From Blautia liquoris (GTDB lineage Bacteria; Bacillota; Clostridia; Lachnospirales; Lachnospiraceae): a DNA stretch of 64,000 nt. Both the position numbers and the translations under genes were made by a program. Every line of letters begins with the position of its first letter. Within the stretch, counting starts at the first letter, position 1. The stretch spans positions 2,108,001 to 2,172,000 of the forward strand of contig NZ_CP063304.1 of NCBI RefSeq assembly GCF_015159595.1, read 5' to 3'. The notes beneath the pieces are model-generated. The model searched no databases. It was given only the letters and a program-made list of their open reading frames with translations, and was not told the origin of the DNA. This document shows, piece after piece, positions 18,686 to 29,785 of the stretch.

Positions 18686-19516
18686 TCATGTCAAAAATCC
18701 ATAGTTTACATAGCTGTCCTTCCCCCAGTGACCTGTCACCTGATAGATAGAACCGGGTTTTACATCTTTTAATACATATTGGTTCTCTTCCGATTCAGGT
18801 TTCATCTTTTCACCATCAGGTACATCCGAAGTATCCGAAAAGTCTGTTCTCATATCCGAAGTCCAACATATCACCTCTATGCTGTCCGGTTGGCTGGAGA
18901 AATTCAGGGTAATATCCGAAGCCTGACTCAGATTAAGATTGTTGATCTCCTTCCATGCAAGAATATGGGCTGTATCTGCAATAGATGACTGGAGGTCTCC
19001 ATTCTTGTCATAATAGCTCCAGCGAAAACCGCCTTCTGTGGACGCAGCTGAGACCACGCCCAGTCCATCTTGATATTCAAGACTTAAGTAGGGACGAACT
19101 GCCGACTTGATTCCTGAAGAAATTTGCTCAACAACATCCTGGTATTGGTCCGCATCCGAAGGTTTCCCTTCTTCTTTTACTTTGATCTTCGTCACCCCTG
19201 GATACTGTCCTGGATAAGTCTGCAGCATGATTCCATCACCATAAATAATGAGAATATTTCCCTTCTTCAGGTCATCCTTTGTTATTTTCCTGTCCTTGGA
19301 ATCAAGAATATTTTCAGGCATTGTAACGGTGAATACGCTTCCATTATGCTGATCGATCATAACATAATGCTCCGCATCTTTTCCATAAGGAACATACATG
19401 ACTGTATTTTTGACTTTATCGTCTCCAACCGTATGACATGCAGCTGCTAATAAAACTACTGCGACAACTGTAATCGTGATCCATATCCTCTTATTGTTTC
19501 TACATTTCGGTTTCAT
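18686..19516 (-). CDS. Predicted lipoprotein of unknown function
   Basis: A 276-residue protein with a basic N terminus, one hydrophobic segment (IWITITVVAVVLLAAAC) and a lipobox LLAAAC, so it is probably exported and lipid-anchored. The exported part has beta-rich stretches: VMYVPYGKDAEHYVMIDQ, GNILIIYGDGIMLQTYPGQ and SIYQVTGHWGKDSY. The middle resembles small DUF3221-like domains, but I am not sure. The ATG at 19516 has GGAGG five nt upstream. A strong promoter at 19620-19648 directs transcription through a dispersed-repeat fragment into this gene. No function is assigned. Confidence 0.75.
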   Translation of the reverse strand: MKPKCRNNKRIWITITVVAVVLLAAACHTVGDDKVKNTVMYVPYGKDAEHYVMIDQHNGSVFTVTMPENILDSKDRKITKDDLKKGNILIIYGDGIMLQTYPGQYPGVTKIKVKEEGKPSDADQYQDVVEQISSGIKSAVRPYLSLEYQDGLGVVSAASTEGGFRWSYYDKNGDLQSSIADTAHILAWKEINNLNLSQASDITLNFSSQPDSIEVICWTSDMRTDFSDTSDVPDGEKMKPESEENQYVLKDVKPGSIYQVTGHWGKDSYVNYGFLT

Positions 19517-19569
19517 ATCGGCCTCCATATCCGGACTTTCGCGCCAAATAATGGGTGGTATCATACAAC

Positions 19570-19613
19570 AATACCCGGGTCAAAAGGTCCTGCGTTTCAT
19601 GCCCTATGATGTT
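19570..19613 (+). repeat. Fragment of the dispersed repeat in the lipoprotein gene leader
   Basis: The plus strand carries GGGTCAAAAGGTCCTGCGTT and TCATGC, matching the left arm of stem I of the full copy at 27629-27868. It then jumps directly to CCTATGATGTT, a sequence found at the outer edge of the copy at 63304. The middle of the element is therefore missing. It lies within the 5' leader of the minus-strand lipoprotein gene. Confidence 0.75.
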
Positions 19614-19619
19614 AAGTAA

Positions 19620-19648
19620 AGTATAGCAGTATTGACAGCTGCATGCAA
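19620..19648 (-). promoter_or_regulatory. Promoter of the lipoprotein gene
   Basis: TTGCAT, a 17-nt spacer and TATACT on the minus strand. The predicted start near 19613 coincides with the edge of the repeat fragment at 19570-19613, giving a leader of about 100 nt. Confidence 0.75.
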
Positions 19649-19659
19649 GATTATGATTA

Positions 19660-19695
19660 AAAAACAGTGTCTCAAGTTGATGAGGCACTGTTTTT
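19660..19695 (-). terminator. Terminator after lacZ
   Basis: Stem of 15 positions (AAAAACAGTGTCTCA against TGAGGCACTGTTTTT, one wobble) with a 6-nt loop, flanked by T-runs on both strands. It lies a few bases after the lacZ stop and is probably bidirectional. Confidence 0.88.
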
Positions 19696-19701
19696 AATTC
19701 A

Positions 19702-22782
<3,081 letters not shown>

Positions 22783-22863
22783 TTATCCCTCCTAATACAA
22801 ATTTTTCTCAATTAGCCGCCCTGTCAGGCCGTCATCTTTATTGTAGCCTGAACGAAAGAAAAA

Positions 22864-22872
22864 TGCTATAAT
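22864..22872 (+). promoter_or_regulatory. Extended -10 promoter of the lacZ-linked AraC gene
   Basis: TGCTATAAT on the plus strand is a full extended -10; no good -35 is seen. The predicted start near 22879 places the whole dispersed repeat at 22899-23042 in the mRNA leader. Confidence 0.6.
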
Positions 22873-22898
22873 AAGTTTTATACAAAACATGCACGAAA

Positions 22899-23042
22899 TG
22901 ATACCCCAGGATCCCAAAGTCTTGCTTTCATGCTTGCATGAAAAAGCAAGACCTTGGGATCCGCAAAAACATGAGAATGTAACCCGTTAGGGTGGAATTC
23001 GAATGTTTTTAAGATTGTGTGAGCACGTAGTGCGGAATAAGG
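22899..23042 (+). repeat. Dispersed repeat, nearly complete copy in the AraC leader
   Basis: It begins TGATACC. Stem I (22909-22962, GGATCCC to GGGATCC) is almost perfect with about 25 pairs. Stem II pairs AAAAACAT (22965-22972) with ATGTTTTT (23003-23010) around an inner ACCC/GGGT. A degenerate stem III (AGATTGTGTGAGCACGTAGT onwards) ends at the ribosome site AAGGAGAACG of the regulator gene. Orientation is the same as the gene. The outer end (GGGGTCAAA hairpin) is missing. Confidence 0.85.
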
Positions 23043-23052
23043 AGAACGTAAA

Positions 23053-23895
23053 ATGTACGCAAATACAGGATATTTAAATCAAGTGGATGTAGATCTCTGT
23101 GACCTGAATCAGCCATTAACTGTTGAAAGCTGTGGTGTCTACCGATTAATCAGTGTGCCATCCATGATCGTAAACCGAATTAATGGGAGGCAAGACTATC
23201 AGCTGCTCTATATCGCTTCCGGGAAGGCCTGGTTTGTTTTTAACGGAGAAAAACAAGAAATTCAGAAAGGTCATATGGTATTATACCGGCCTGGTGTAAC
23301 TCAACAATATGGCTACTATCTTGAAGATCATCCAGAAGTGTACTGGATTCATTTTACCGGATCGGATGCTGAAAACCTCATACAAGAGAACGGCTTCACC
23401 GAACCTATCCTTTATACAGGAACAGATGCAGAATATCAGCAGCTGTTTCTCAAAATCATATGGGAGCTGCAGATCAAAAGACCATATTTCAGAGATCTTC
23501 TCCCACTACTCTTTCATCAGCTGCTTCTTGCAGTAAAAAGTCGATGCAGCAGAGGAAGCAGCAATCTGTCCAATATGGATCATGCTATTAACCAAGCGGT
23601 TTTATTCTTCCATGAGAATTTTTCCTCCCAGATCAATATAGAAAACTATGCCAAATCTCAGAACATGAGCACCTGCTGGTTTATTCGCACTTTCAAGAAA
23701 CATACAGGCATGGCTCCCATGCAGTATATCACATCAATTCGGATATCAAAGGCAAAAGATCTTCTGGAGAATACAGACTATAATATTACTGAAATCGCAG
23801 CAATCATTGGGTATGAAAACCCTCTGTACTTCAGCCGGATCTTCAAAAACCATACTGGTGAGTCCCCGTCGAAATATAGAAGACAGTCAGATTAG
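23053..23895 (+). CDS. AraC-family regulator, probably of lacZ
   Basis: A 280-residue AraC protein. The N-terminal cupin (about 30-150: YQLLYIASGKAWFVFNGE, GHMVLYRPGVTQQY) probably binds a sugar. The C-terminal double helix-turn-helix (about 180-278) includes FKKHTGMAPMQYITSIRI and the signature IAAIIGYENPLYFSRIFKNH. The ATG at 23053 follows AAGGAG. It is divergent from lacZ, which suggests activation of galactoside use. Its leader carries a copy of the dispersed hairpin repeat. Confidence 0.92.
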   Translation: MYANTGYLNQVDVDLCDLNQPLTVESCGVYRLISVPSMIVNRINGRQDYQLLYIASGKAWFVFNGEKQEIQKGHMVLYRPGVTQQYGYYLEDHPEVYWIHFTGSDAENLIQENGFTEPILYTGTDAEYQQLFLKIIWELQIKRPYFRDLLPLLFHQLLLAVKSRCSRGSSNLSNMDHAINQAVLFFHENFSSQINIENYAKSQNMSTCWFIRTFKKHTGMAPMQYITSIRISKAKDLLENTDYNITEIAAIIGYENPLYFSRIFKNHTGESPSKYRRQSD

Positions 23896-23939
23896 GTTAG
23901 CGACAGCAAAAATTACAGGGGAAAATTTTTAAAATAGTA

Positions 23940-23968
23940 TTGACAAATATCCTTGCATCGTGTAACAT
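23940..23968 (+). promoter_or_regulatory. Promoter of the tRNA-Gly pair
   Basis: Consensus TTGACA, a 17-nt spacer and TAACAT preceded by TG, 34 nt before the first tRNA gene. This is the arrangement expected for a stable RNA unit. Confidence 0.88.
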
Positions 23969-24001
23969 ATATCTTTGTCAGCACCAATCAATTAAATACT
24001 T

Positions 24002-24072
24002 GCGGGTGTAGTTCAATGGTAGAACACCAGCCTTCCAAGCTGGATACGTGAGTTCGATTCTCATCACCCGCT
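24002..24072 (+). tRNA. tRNA-Gly (anticodon TCC)
   Basis: A 71-nt cloverleaf. The acceptor stem is GCGGGTG/CACCCGC with discriminator T. The anticodon stem CCAGC/GCTGG closes the loop CTTCCAA (anticodon TCC at 24034-24036), and the T-loop reads GTTCGATTC. CCA is not encoded. It lies 5 nt before a second tRNA-Gly. Confidence 0.96.
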
Positions 24073-24077
24073 CTTAT

Positions 24078-24149
24078 GCGCGAGTGGCTCAGGGGTGGAG
24101 TACAACCTTGCCAAGGTTGGGGTCGCGGGTTCGAATCCCGTCTCGCGCT
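24078..24149 (+). tRNA. tRNA-Gly (anticodon GCC)
   Basis: A 72-nt cloverleaf. The acceptor stem is GCGCGAG/CTCGCGC with discriminator T. The anticodon stem CAACC/GGTTG closes the loop TTGCCAA (anticodon GCC), and the T-loop reads GGTTCGAATCC. CCA is not encoded. It is cotranscribed with the preceding tRNA-Gly and followed by a terminator; the two together read all four glycine codons. Confidence 0.96.
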
Positions 24150-24157
24150 GGTCTAAT

Positions 24158-24182
24158 TCTCTGATTTCCAGAGATTTTTTTT
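24158..24182 (+). terminator. Terminator of the tRNA-Gly unit
   Basis: A 6-bp stem TCTCTG/CAGAGA with a 5-nt loop, followed by eight T, nine nt after the second tRNA. Confidence 0.85.
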
Positions 24183-24254
24183 ATTGCAAAATTCTATTCG
24201 ATTTTTCTCCTTTCCATGTATTAAAAGAAATGCAAAAAACATGTACTAAATTAG

Positions 24255-24310
24255 TTGACTTTTAACCCGCTTATCCGTTATCATATATGTATACAAAATA
24301 ATTGTATACA
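24255..24310 (+). promoter_or_regulatory. pflB promoter with two TGTATACA palindromes
   Basis: TTGACT (24255-24260) and TATCAT (24279-24284) are 18 nt apart. Directly downstream are two copies of the self-complementary octamer TGTATACA (24288-24295 and 24303-24310), 15 nt centre to centre, covering the likely start of transcription. Their place fits a repressor operator. TGTATACA-type palindromes are known for GntR-family repressors; which protein binds here is unknown. Confidence 0.65.
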
Positions 24311-24341
24311 GTAAACAGAATAAATAATGGAGGATTGACTA

Positions 24342-26594
24342 ATGACTAACATGGAACAATGGAACGATTTTAAAGGTCGAATCTGGAAAGAGGAGATCAA
24401 TACTCGTGATTTTATACAGCAAAATTATACAACTTATGATGGAGATTCTTCATTTCTTGAAGGACCCACAGAAGCGACAGATAAACTCTGGGATGCTCTG
24501 CAGAAACTGCAGGCAAAAGAGCGTGAAAAGGGTGGTGTTCTCGATATGGACACAGATGTTGTCTCCACTCTCACATCTCATGGACCGGGTTATATAGATG
24601 AAAACTTAAATTCTCTGGAACAAATTGTAGGTCTTCAGACCGACAAACCTCTAAAAAGAGCTTTTATGCCTTTCGGTGGTATCAAGATGGCTGAGGATTC
24701 CTGTAAAACCAATGGCTATACACCGTCACCGGAACTTCACAAGATTTTTACCGAATATGCTAAGCCACACAATCAGGGAGTGTTCGATGTCTATACACCT
24801 GAGATGAAAAAGGCCCGTCATAATAAGATCATAACTGGACTTCCGGATACCTACGGCCGTGGACGTATCGTCGGCGATTACCGCCGTGTAGCATTATATG
24901 GAATTGATCGTCTGATGGAACAAAAGCAAGAGGACTTTGACAACTGTGGCTGCGGAACAATGACCGATGATGTGATCCGTCAAAGAGAAGAAATCTCCAT
25001 GCAGTATCGTGCATTGAATGATATGAAGAAGATGGCAGCATCCTATGGCTTTGATATCTCAAAACCTGCAGCAAATGCAAAGGAGGCAGTTCAGTGGCTG
25101 TACTTTGGATATCTTGCAGCCATTAAAACTCAAAACGGTGCTGCCATGAGTGTCGGACGTATCTCGACTTTCCTTGACATTTATATCCAAAGAGATCTCG
25201 ACAAAGGAATCTTGACGGAATCTGAGGCTCAGGAATTGATCGACCATCTGATTATGAAATTCAGAATGGTTAAATTCGCCCGCATTCCTTCCTATAACGA
25301 ATTGTTCTCCGGAGATCCGGTATGGGCAACCCTGGAAGTCGCAGGTATCGGTCAGGACGGTCGTTCTATGGTCACCAAAAATGATTATCGTATCCTGCAT
25401 ACGCTCATCAACATGGGACCAGCACCAGAACCAAATCTGACGGTACTCTACTCCTCGAAGCTTCCTGAAAACTTTAAAAAATTCGCAGCCTATATATCTG
25501 TGAAGACAAGTTCCATTCAGTATGAAAATGATGATGTGATGCGTCCGGTATGGGGAGATGACTATTCCATCTGCTGCTGTGTATCTGCAACCGAGACCGG
25601 AAAAGAGATGCAGTTCTTCGGAGCACGTGCGAACCTGGCAAAATGCCTGCTCTATGCGATCAACGGTGGAATTGATGAAAAGACAAAGGTTCAGGTTGGG
25701 CCTGAGTATCGTCCGATCACCTCCGAATACCTCGATTATGATGAAGTCATCCATAAATATGATATTATGATGGACTGGCTGGCAAGCCTTTACGTAAACA
25801 CACTAAATGCCATCCAGTATATGCATGATAAGTATAACTATGAAGCGGCGGAAATGGCTCTGATAGATACCGATGTGAGACGTACTTTTGCCACAGGCAT
25901 TGCGGGCTTCTCCCATGTTGTGGATTCACTGTCCGCAATCAAATATGCTAAGGTAAAAGCCGTTCGTGATGAAGATGGACTTGCCACAGACTTTGAAATA
26001 GAAGGAGACTTTCCACGCTATGGAAATGATGATGACAAGGCAGACGATATAGCGGTATGGCTGCTGCACACCTTCCTCGAAAAACTGAAGAAAAACCACA
26101 CTTACCGTGATTCCGAACCGACAACGTCCATACTGACCATTACCTCGAACGTTGTTTATGGAAAAGCAACCGGTACACTTCCCGATGGCAGAAAAGCCGG
26201 AGAACCACTCTCACCGGGTGCAAACCCAAGCTATGGAGCGGAGAAAAACGGGCTTTTGGCTTCACTGAACTCCGTCGCAAAACTGCCATACGAATGGGCA
26301 CTTGATGGAATCTCCAATACACAGACCATAAGTCCCGGGGCACTCGGACACGAAGATGACGAAAGAGCCGTACATCTGGTCAATGTCCTCGATGGATACT
26401 TCAAGCAGGGTGCTCATCACCTTAACGTAAATGTATTCGGAATTGAGAAGTTAAAAGATGCAATGGAACATCCTGAAAAAGAAGAATATCAAAACTTCAC
26501 CATTCGAGTATCTGGCTACGCGGTCAAATTCATAGATCTGACCCGCGAACAACAGTTAGATGTAATAGCACGACATGCACATGAAACCATGTGA
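24342..26594 (+). CDS. pflB: Formate C-acetyltransferase (pyruvate formate-lyase)
   Basis: A 750-residue glycyl-radical enzyme that splits pyruvate plus CoA into acetyl-CoA and formate. The active-site cysteines lie at about 411-413 in [12 protein letters not shown], where the canonical pair is flanked by an extra Cys. The glycyl radical is G725 in [27 protein letters not shown] and [18 protein letters not shown] are PFL-typical and argue against glycerol-dehydratase-like paralogues. The ATG at 24342 follows TGGAGGATTGACTA. The pflA activator follows 60 nt later. This is a main mixed-acid fermentation step in strict anaerobes. Confidence 0.97.
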   Translation: MTNMEQWNDFKGRIWKEEINTRDFIQQNYTTYDGDSSFLEGPTEATDKLWDALQKLQAKEREKGGVLDMDTDVVSTLTSHGPGYIDENLNSLEQIVGLQTDKPLKRAFMPFGGIKMAEDSCKTNGYTPSPELHKIFTEYAKPHNQGVFDVYTPEMKKARHNKIITGLPDTYGRGRIVGDYRRVALYGIDRLMEQKQEDFDNCGCGTMTDDVIRQREEISMQYRALNDMKKMAASYGFDISKPAANAKEAVQWLYFGYLAAIKTQNGAAMSVGRISTFLDIYIQRDLDKGILTESEAQELIDHLIMKFRMVKFARIPSYNELFSGDPVWATLEVAGIGQDGRSMVTKNDYRILHTLINMGPAPEPNLTVLYSSKLPENFKKFAAYISVKTSSIQYENDDVMRPVWGDDYSICCCVSATETGKEMQFFGARANLAKCLLYAINGGIDEKTKVQVGPEYRPITSEYLDYDEVIHKYDIMMDWLASLYVNTLNAIQYMHDKYNYEAAEMALIDTDVRRTFATGIAGFSHVVDSLSAIKYAKVKAVRDEDGLATDFEIEGDFPRYGNDDDKADDIAVWLLHTFLEKLKKNHTYRDSEPTTSILTITSNVVYGKATGTLPDGRKAGEPLSPGANPSYGAEKNGLLASLNSVAKLPYEWALDGISNTQTISPGALGHEDDERAVHLVNVLDGYFKQGAHHLNVNVFGIEKLKDAMEHPEKEEYQNFTIRVSGYAVKFIDLTREQQLDVIARHAHETM

Positions 26595-26654
26595 TGATAC
26601 CAGAATAAAAAGACCCGATTAGAGATAAGGGCCAAAAAGAAAGGTTGTGATTCG

Positions 26655-27431
26655 ATGAATACAAACAATCAGATCAAGGGAGCAGTACACTCTATCGAGA
26701 GTTTTGGTTCGGTTGATGGCCCGGGTGTCCGTTTCGTCGTATTTTTGCAGGGCTGCCGCATGCGCTGTCAGTTCTGCCACAACCCGGATACCTGGTCCAT
26801 GGATTCTGAGAATATGGTATCGGCCGATGCACTCTTAGAACGTGCTCTCCGCTATCGTACCTACTGGGGAAACGACGGCGGTATCACAGTCAGCGGCGGA
26901 GAACCTTTGCTCCAGATTGATTTCCTGATTGAATTCTTTCAAAGGGCTAAAAAAGCAGGCGTCCATACAGTCATTGATACTGCCGGAAGCGTTTTCAGCC
27001 GAAATGAAACCTTCCTGAAAAAGTTCCGTACACTTATGGACGTCACAGATTTGATTCTTCTTGATATCAAGGAAATTGATGATAAAAGGCATAAAGTACT
27101 GACCGGATGCAGCAACCGAAGCATTCTCGATATGGCCGGATACCTTTCCGAAATTGATAAACCTGTCTGGATTCGTCATGTTCTCGTACCTGAGCGTAAC
27201 GACTATGATGAGGATCTGGTACGGCTGGACCAATTCGTATCATCACTTGGAAATGTAAAAAGATTTGAGGTACTGCCTTACCACACAATGGGAATCTATA
27301 AATGGAAAGAACTGGGTATTCCTTATCAGTTAAAGACAATACAACCGCCGACACAAGAACGTGTGGAAAATGCAAATAAGCTGCTTCACACAGCATCCTA
27401 TATAGGATACCTCAATAAATCCGATCAATAA
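26655..27431 (+). CDS. pflA: Pyruvate formate-lyase activating enzyme (radical SAM)
   Basis: A 258-residue radical SAM enzyme that installs the glycyl radical on PflB. The 4Fe-4S motif is C34-x3-C38-x2-C41 in GCRMRCQFCHNPD, followed by the GGE-type SAM motif TVSGGEPLLQ. IDTAGSVFSR and DIKEIDDKRH are family-typical. Only the single cluster motif is present, so this is the short PFL-AE type. The gene directly follows pflB, and its ATG has AGAAAGGTTGTG ahead. The nearest downstream terminator is at 27574-27604. Confidence 0.96.
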   Translation: MNTNNQIKGAVHSIESFGSVDGPGVRFVVFLQGCRMRCQFCHNPDTWSMDSENMVSADALLERALRYRTYWGNDGGITVSGGEPLLQIDFLIEFFQRAKKAGVHTVIDTAGSVFSRNETFLKKFRTLMDVTDLILLDIKEIDDKRHKVLTGCSNRSILDMAGYLSEIDKPVWIRHVLVPERNDYDEDLVRLDQFVSSLGNVKRFEVLPYHTMGIYKWKELGIPYQLKTIQPPTQERVENANKLLHTASYIGYLNKSDQ

Positions 27432-27523
27432 GTTATTCTTATCATATGTCAAACATTTGTTGAGAGTTCTTTAGCAATTCTTAATCTTTTGGTCATACTT
27501 TCAACACATATTTTTACTATACT

Positions 27524-27604
27524 AGATCTTGGATAGTTGATAACCACTCACTATCTCCCCCCTCATTTTAAGAAAGCGGTCTGCATCCATGCAGGCCGCT
27601 TTTT
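27524..27604 (+). ncRNA. pflA 3' end or possible C-rich small RNA with terminator
   Basis: About 90 nt after pflA lies TATACT (27518-27523), a plausible -10 without a good -35. Then come a small hairpin GGATAGT/ACTATC (27531-27555), an unpaired TCCCCCC (27556-27562) and a strong terminator. The terminator stem pairs 27574-27586 with 27589-27601 and is followed by T-rich sequence. Layout resembles Firmicute sRNAs that use C-rich loops to bind ribosome sites. It may equally be just the pflBA terminator. The terminator is certain; the separate RNA is not. Confidence 0.4.
27574..27604 (+). terminator. Terminator of pflB-pflA
   Basis: A 13-position stem (AAGCGGTCTGCAT against ATGCAGGCCGCTT, one wobble) with a 2-nt loop and a T-run. 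It ends transcription coming from pflA and from any small RNA initiated at about 27524. Confidence 0.92.
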
Positions 27605-27628
27605 ATGATATCCAGTAGAAACATATCA

Positions 27629-27868
27629 TGATGTTGGGGTCAAAAGTAATTTGACCCCTTATGATACACGGATTGTTACGCTCTTCGAGCTCTCACAAGT
27701 CTCCGCTCCGCTTCGGTCCGTGCTAAACGAACATCCACTGGATGTTCAGCACCCTACAAACATTCGAATTCCACCCTAATCGGGTTGTTTTCTCATGTTT
27801 GTTCGGGTCCCAAAGTCATGCTTTTTCATGCGAGCATGAAACGCAGGACCTTTTGACCCTGGTATCAT
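27629..27868 (-). repeat. Dispersed multi-hairpin repeat, fullest copy
   Basis: Read on the minus strand it opens with TGATACCAGGGTC, whose TGA is the stop codon of rrf2. In order it has stem I (27806-27860, with TTTCATGC/GCATGAAA at the tip) and stem II (ACAAACAT/ATGTTTGT around ACCC/GGGT). Next comes an extra hairpin AACATCC/GGATGTT, then a stem III region. It ends CCGTGTATCAT and closes with a GGGGTCAAA/TTTGACCCC hairpin (27636-27658). It fills most of the space between the convergent pflA and rrf2 genes. No coding frame of interest was seen. Confidence 0.85.
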
Positions 27869-28299
27869 ATCACATAGTTGTCTCCGGACTGCATCTGCCA
27901 GTCCATCAGATCTTCTAACGTATACTTATCAACAATACCCTTAATTGCCTGATCTAATTTTTCCCAGAACAGCAATGTAGCACAATTCTCCGATCTAGGG
28001 CATTGATTCTCATCATCTTCCAGGCATTCCACCGGTGCAAGGCTTCCTTCGGTAAGTCTCAAGATAGAACCACAGGTATAATCCTTCGGGGACATGGCAA
28101 GACGGTACCCGCCTTGAGGTCCCCGGATACTTTTCAGATATCCCGCGCGGACTAGTATAGATACAATCTGTTCCAGATATTTGATGGAAATCTCCTGTCT
28201 GGATGCAATATCCTTAATGCGCACAGGTTCCCCGTTATCATGAAGCGCCAGATCAAGCATCATTCGAAGTGCATATCTGCCTTTTGTAGAAATTTTCAT
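27865..28299 (-). CDS. Rrf2-family regulator, CymR-like
   Basis: A 144-residue Rrf2 transcription factor. The winged helix (about 1-80) reads MKISTKGRYALRMMLDLA, then SIKYLEQIVSILVRAGYLKS and the wing RGPQGGYRLA. The C-terminal part has three cysteines (VECLEDDENQCPRSENC) at the spacing seen in cluster-binding IscR-like proteins, although CymR relatives also occur. It follows metY and cysK on the same strand, which favours a cysteine-metabolism regulator. The ATG at 28299 has a perfect AAAGGAGGTGAT; an alternative GTG lies inside that ribosome site. The stop codon comes from the dispersed repeat. Confidence 0.88.
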   Translation of the reverse strand: MKISTKGRYALRMMLDLALHDNGEPVRIKDIASRQEISIKYLEQIVSILVRAGYLKSIRGPQGGYRLAMSPKDYTCGSILRLTEGSLAPVECLEDDENQCPRSENCATLLFWEKLDQAIKGIVDKYTLEDLMDWQMQSGDNYVI

Positions 28300-28330
28300 A
28301 AAGCAAATCACCTCCTTTATCCAAGATAAA

Positions 28331-28381
28331 GAGCCAAAAAGGTCTCATATCCGATAACGCAAGATATATACCTTTTGGCTC
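28331..28381 (-). terminator. Hairpin between metY and rrf2, possible weak terminator or attenuator
   Basis: GAGCCAAAAAGGT (28331-28343) and ACCTTTTGGCTC (28370-28381) form a 12-bp stem with one bulge and a 26-nt loop. On the minus strand it is followed by TTTATCTT, then the rrf2 ribosome site. The tail is weak, so partial read-through from metY into rrf2 is likely. Confidence 0.6.
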
Positions 28382-28390
28382 CCCTGATAT

Positions 28391-29707
28391 TTACTGTACT
28401 GCTTTAAAGGCCTCATCGAGATCTTGGATAATATCATCAATATTTTCGGTACCAATTGACAGACGAATCGTATTCGGTTTGATTCCCTGCTCCAAAAGCT
28501 CAGTTTCATTCAACTGGGCGTGTGTCGTCGAGGCAGGGTGAATGACAAGAGATTTCACATCAGCTACATTTGCCAACAATGAAAACAGCTCAAGATTGTC
28601 AATAAAATCTTTTGCTTTTTGTGCATCACCTTTAATCTCAAAAGTAAAGATAGAGCCTCCGCCATTTGGGAAATACTTTTGATACAGGTCCTGCTGCTCA
28701 GGATCCGTGCTCACCGCCGGATGATGAACTTTCTCAACTTGCGGATGATTGTTCAGATATTCAACCACTTTCCGTGCATTTGATACGTGTCGCTCTACAC
28801 GAAGAGAAAGTGTCTCAAGTCCCTGAAGGAAGAGGAATGAATGAAATGGTGACAGTGTCGCTCCGGTATCTCGAAGCAAGATTGCACGAATCTTCGTGAC
28901 GAATGCCGCGGAACCCGCCGCTTCGGTAAAGCTTACTCCGTGATAGCTGGGATTAGGGTCTACCATTGACGGAAACTTGCCGGATGCTTTCCAGTCGAAG
29001 GTCCCGCCATCAACGATCACACCGCCAAGGGAGGTTCCATGTCCACCGATAAACTTCGTAGCTGAGTGAACAACGATGTCTGCCCCGTATTCGATCGGAC
29101 GAACGAGGTATGGAGTGGCGAATGTATTGTCAACCACAAGGGGAATCTTATGGGTATGAGCAATCCTTGCAATTTTCTCAATATCTACCACCTCTGAATT
29201 CGGGTTTCCAAGTGTCTCAATAAAAATAGCTTTTGTGTTTTCCAGGATAGCATCTTCTATTTCTTTTTCATTGAAAATATCAACAAAAGTGGTCTTTACA
29301 CCAAAATCCGGAAAAGTGTGTTCCAGAAAATTATAAGTTCCTCCGTAGATATTACCGGCAGATACAATATGATCCCCTTCATGAGCAAGGTTTTGGAATG
29401 TATAAGTAATAGCCGCTGCACCGGAGGCAACTGCAAGTGCCGCAACGCCGCCCTCAAGTGCTGCCATTCTCTGTTCAAATACATCCTCTGTCGGATTCGT
29501 CAGTCTTCCGTAGATATTTCCGGAATCACTCAGACCAAAACGTGCCGCCGCATGATCGCAGTTGTCAAATACGTAAGAAGAGGTCGCATAAATTGGCACC
29601 GCTCTGGCACCCGTTACAGGATCTGCATTTTCCTGACCCACATGAAGCTGTAAAGTCTCGAATTTTAATTTTCTGTCTTTTCTCTCGATTTTTTTGCTCA
29701 TAGACAT
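28391..29707 (-). CDS. metY: O-acetylhomoserine sulfhydrylase / aminocarboxypropyltransferase
   Basis: A 438-residue PLP enzyme of the Cys/Met metabolism family, making homocysteine from O-acetylhomoserine and sulfide. FETLQLHVGQENADPVTGA near the N terminus is MetY-like, followed by YGRLTNPTEDVFEQRMAALE. The PLP lysine is in VVHSATKFIGGHG. The family's C-terminal block SIGTENIDDIIQDL is present. The length, 50 or so residues above MetB/MetC, favours MetY. It lies 78 nt after cysK and before the rrf2 regulator. Confidence 0.94.
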   Translation of the reverse strand: MSMSKKIERKDRKLKFETLQLHVGQENADPVTGARAVPIYATSSYVFDNCDHAAARFGLSDSGNIYGRLTNPTEDVFEQRMAALEGGVAALAVASGAAAITYTFQNLAHEGDHIVSAGNIYGGTYNFLEHTFPDFGVKTTFVDIFNEKEIEDAILENTKAIFIETLGNPNSEVVDIEKIARIAHTHKIPLVVDNTFATPYLVRPIEYGADIVVHSATKFIGGHGTSLGGVIVDGGTFDWKASGKFPSMVDPNPSYHGVSFTEAAGSAAFVTKIRAILLRDTGATLSPFHSFLFLQGLETLSLRVERHVSNARKVVEYLNNHPQVEKVHHPAVSTDPEQQDLYQKYFPNGGGSIFTFEIKGDAQKAKDFIDNLELFSLLANVADVKSLVIHPASTTHAQLNETELLEQGIKPNTIRLSIGTENIDDIIQDLDEAFKAVQ

Positions 29708-29785
29708 TCTCCCTTGTTAGTTATTTATCGTAAACTGATAGTCTCTCATTCATAAGACATGTCAATTACCATACGTTCAAACGAT

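Noticed and set aside
25059-25754. A 231-codon minus-strand frame
   Set aside because: Antisense shadow of pflB, where the sense strand carries the conserved active-site sequence.
26592-26640. A further repeat copy after pflB
   Set aside because: TGATACCAG and GACCCGATTAG are present, but the hairpin modules are missing; too short to call.
28299-28391. An S-box or T-box riboswitch before the sulfur genes
   Set aside because: Only a single imperfect hairpin is present between metY and rrf2, and the cysK leader has only a short hairpin; none of the conserved riboswitch cores is seen.
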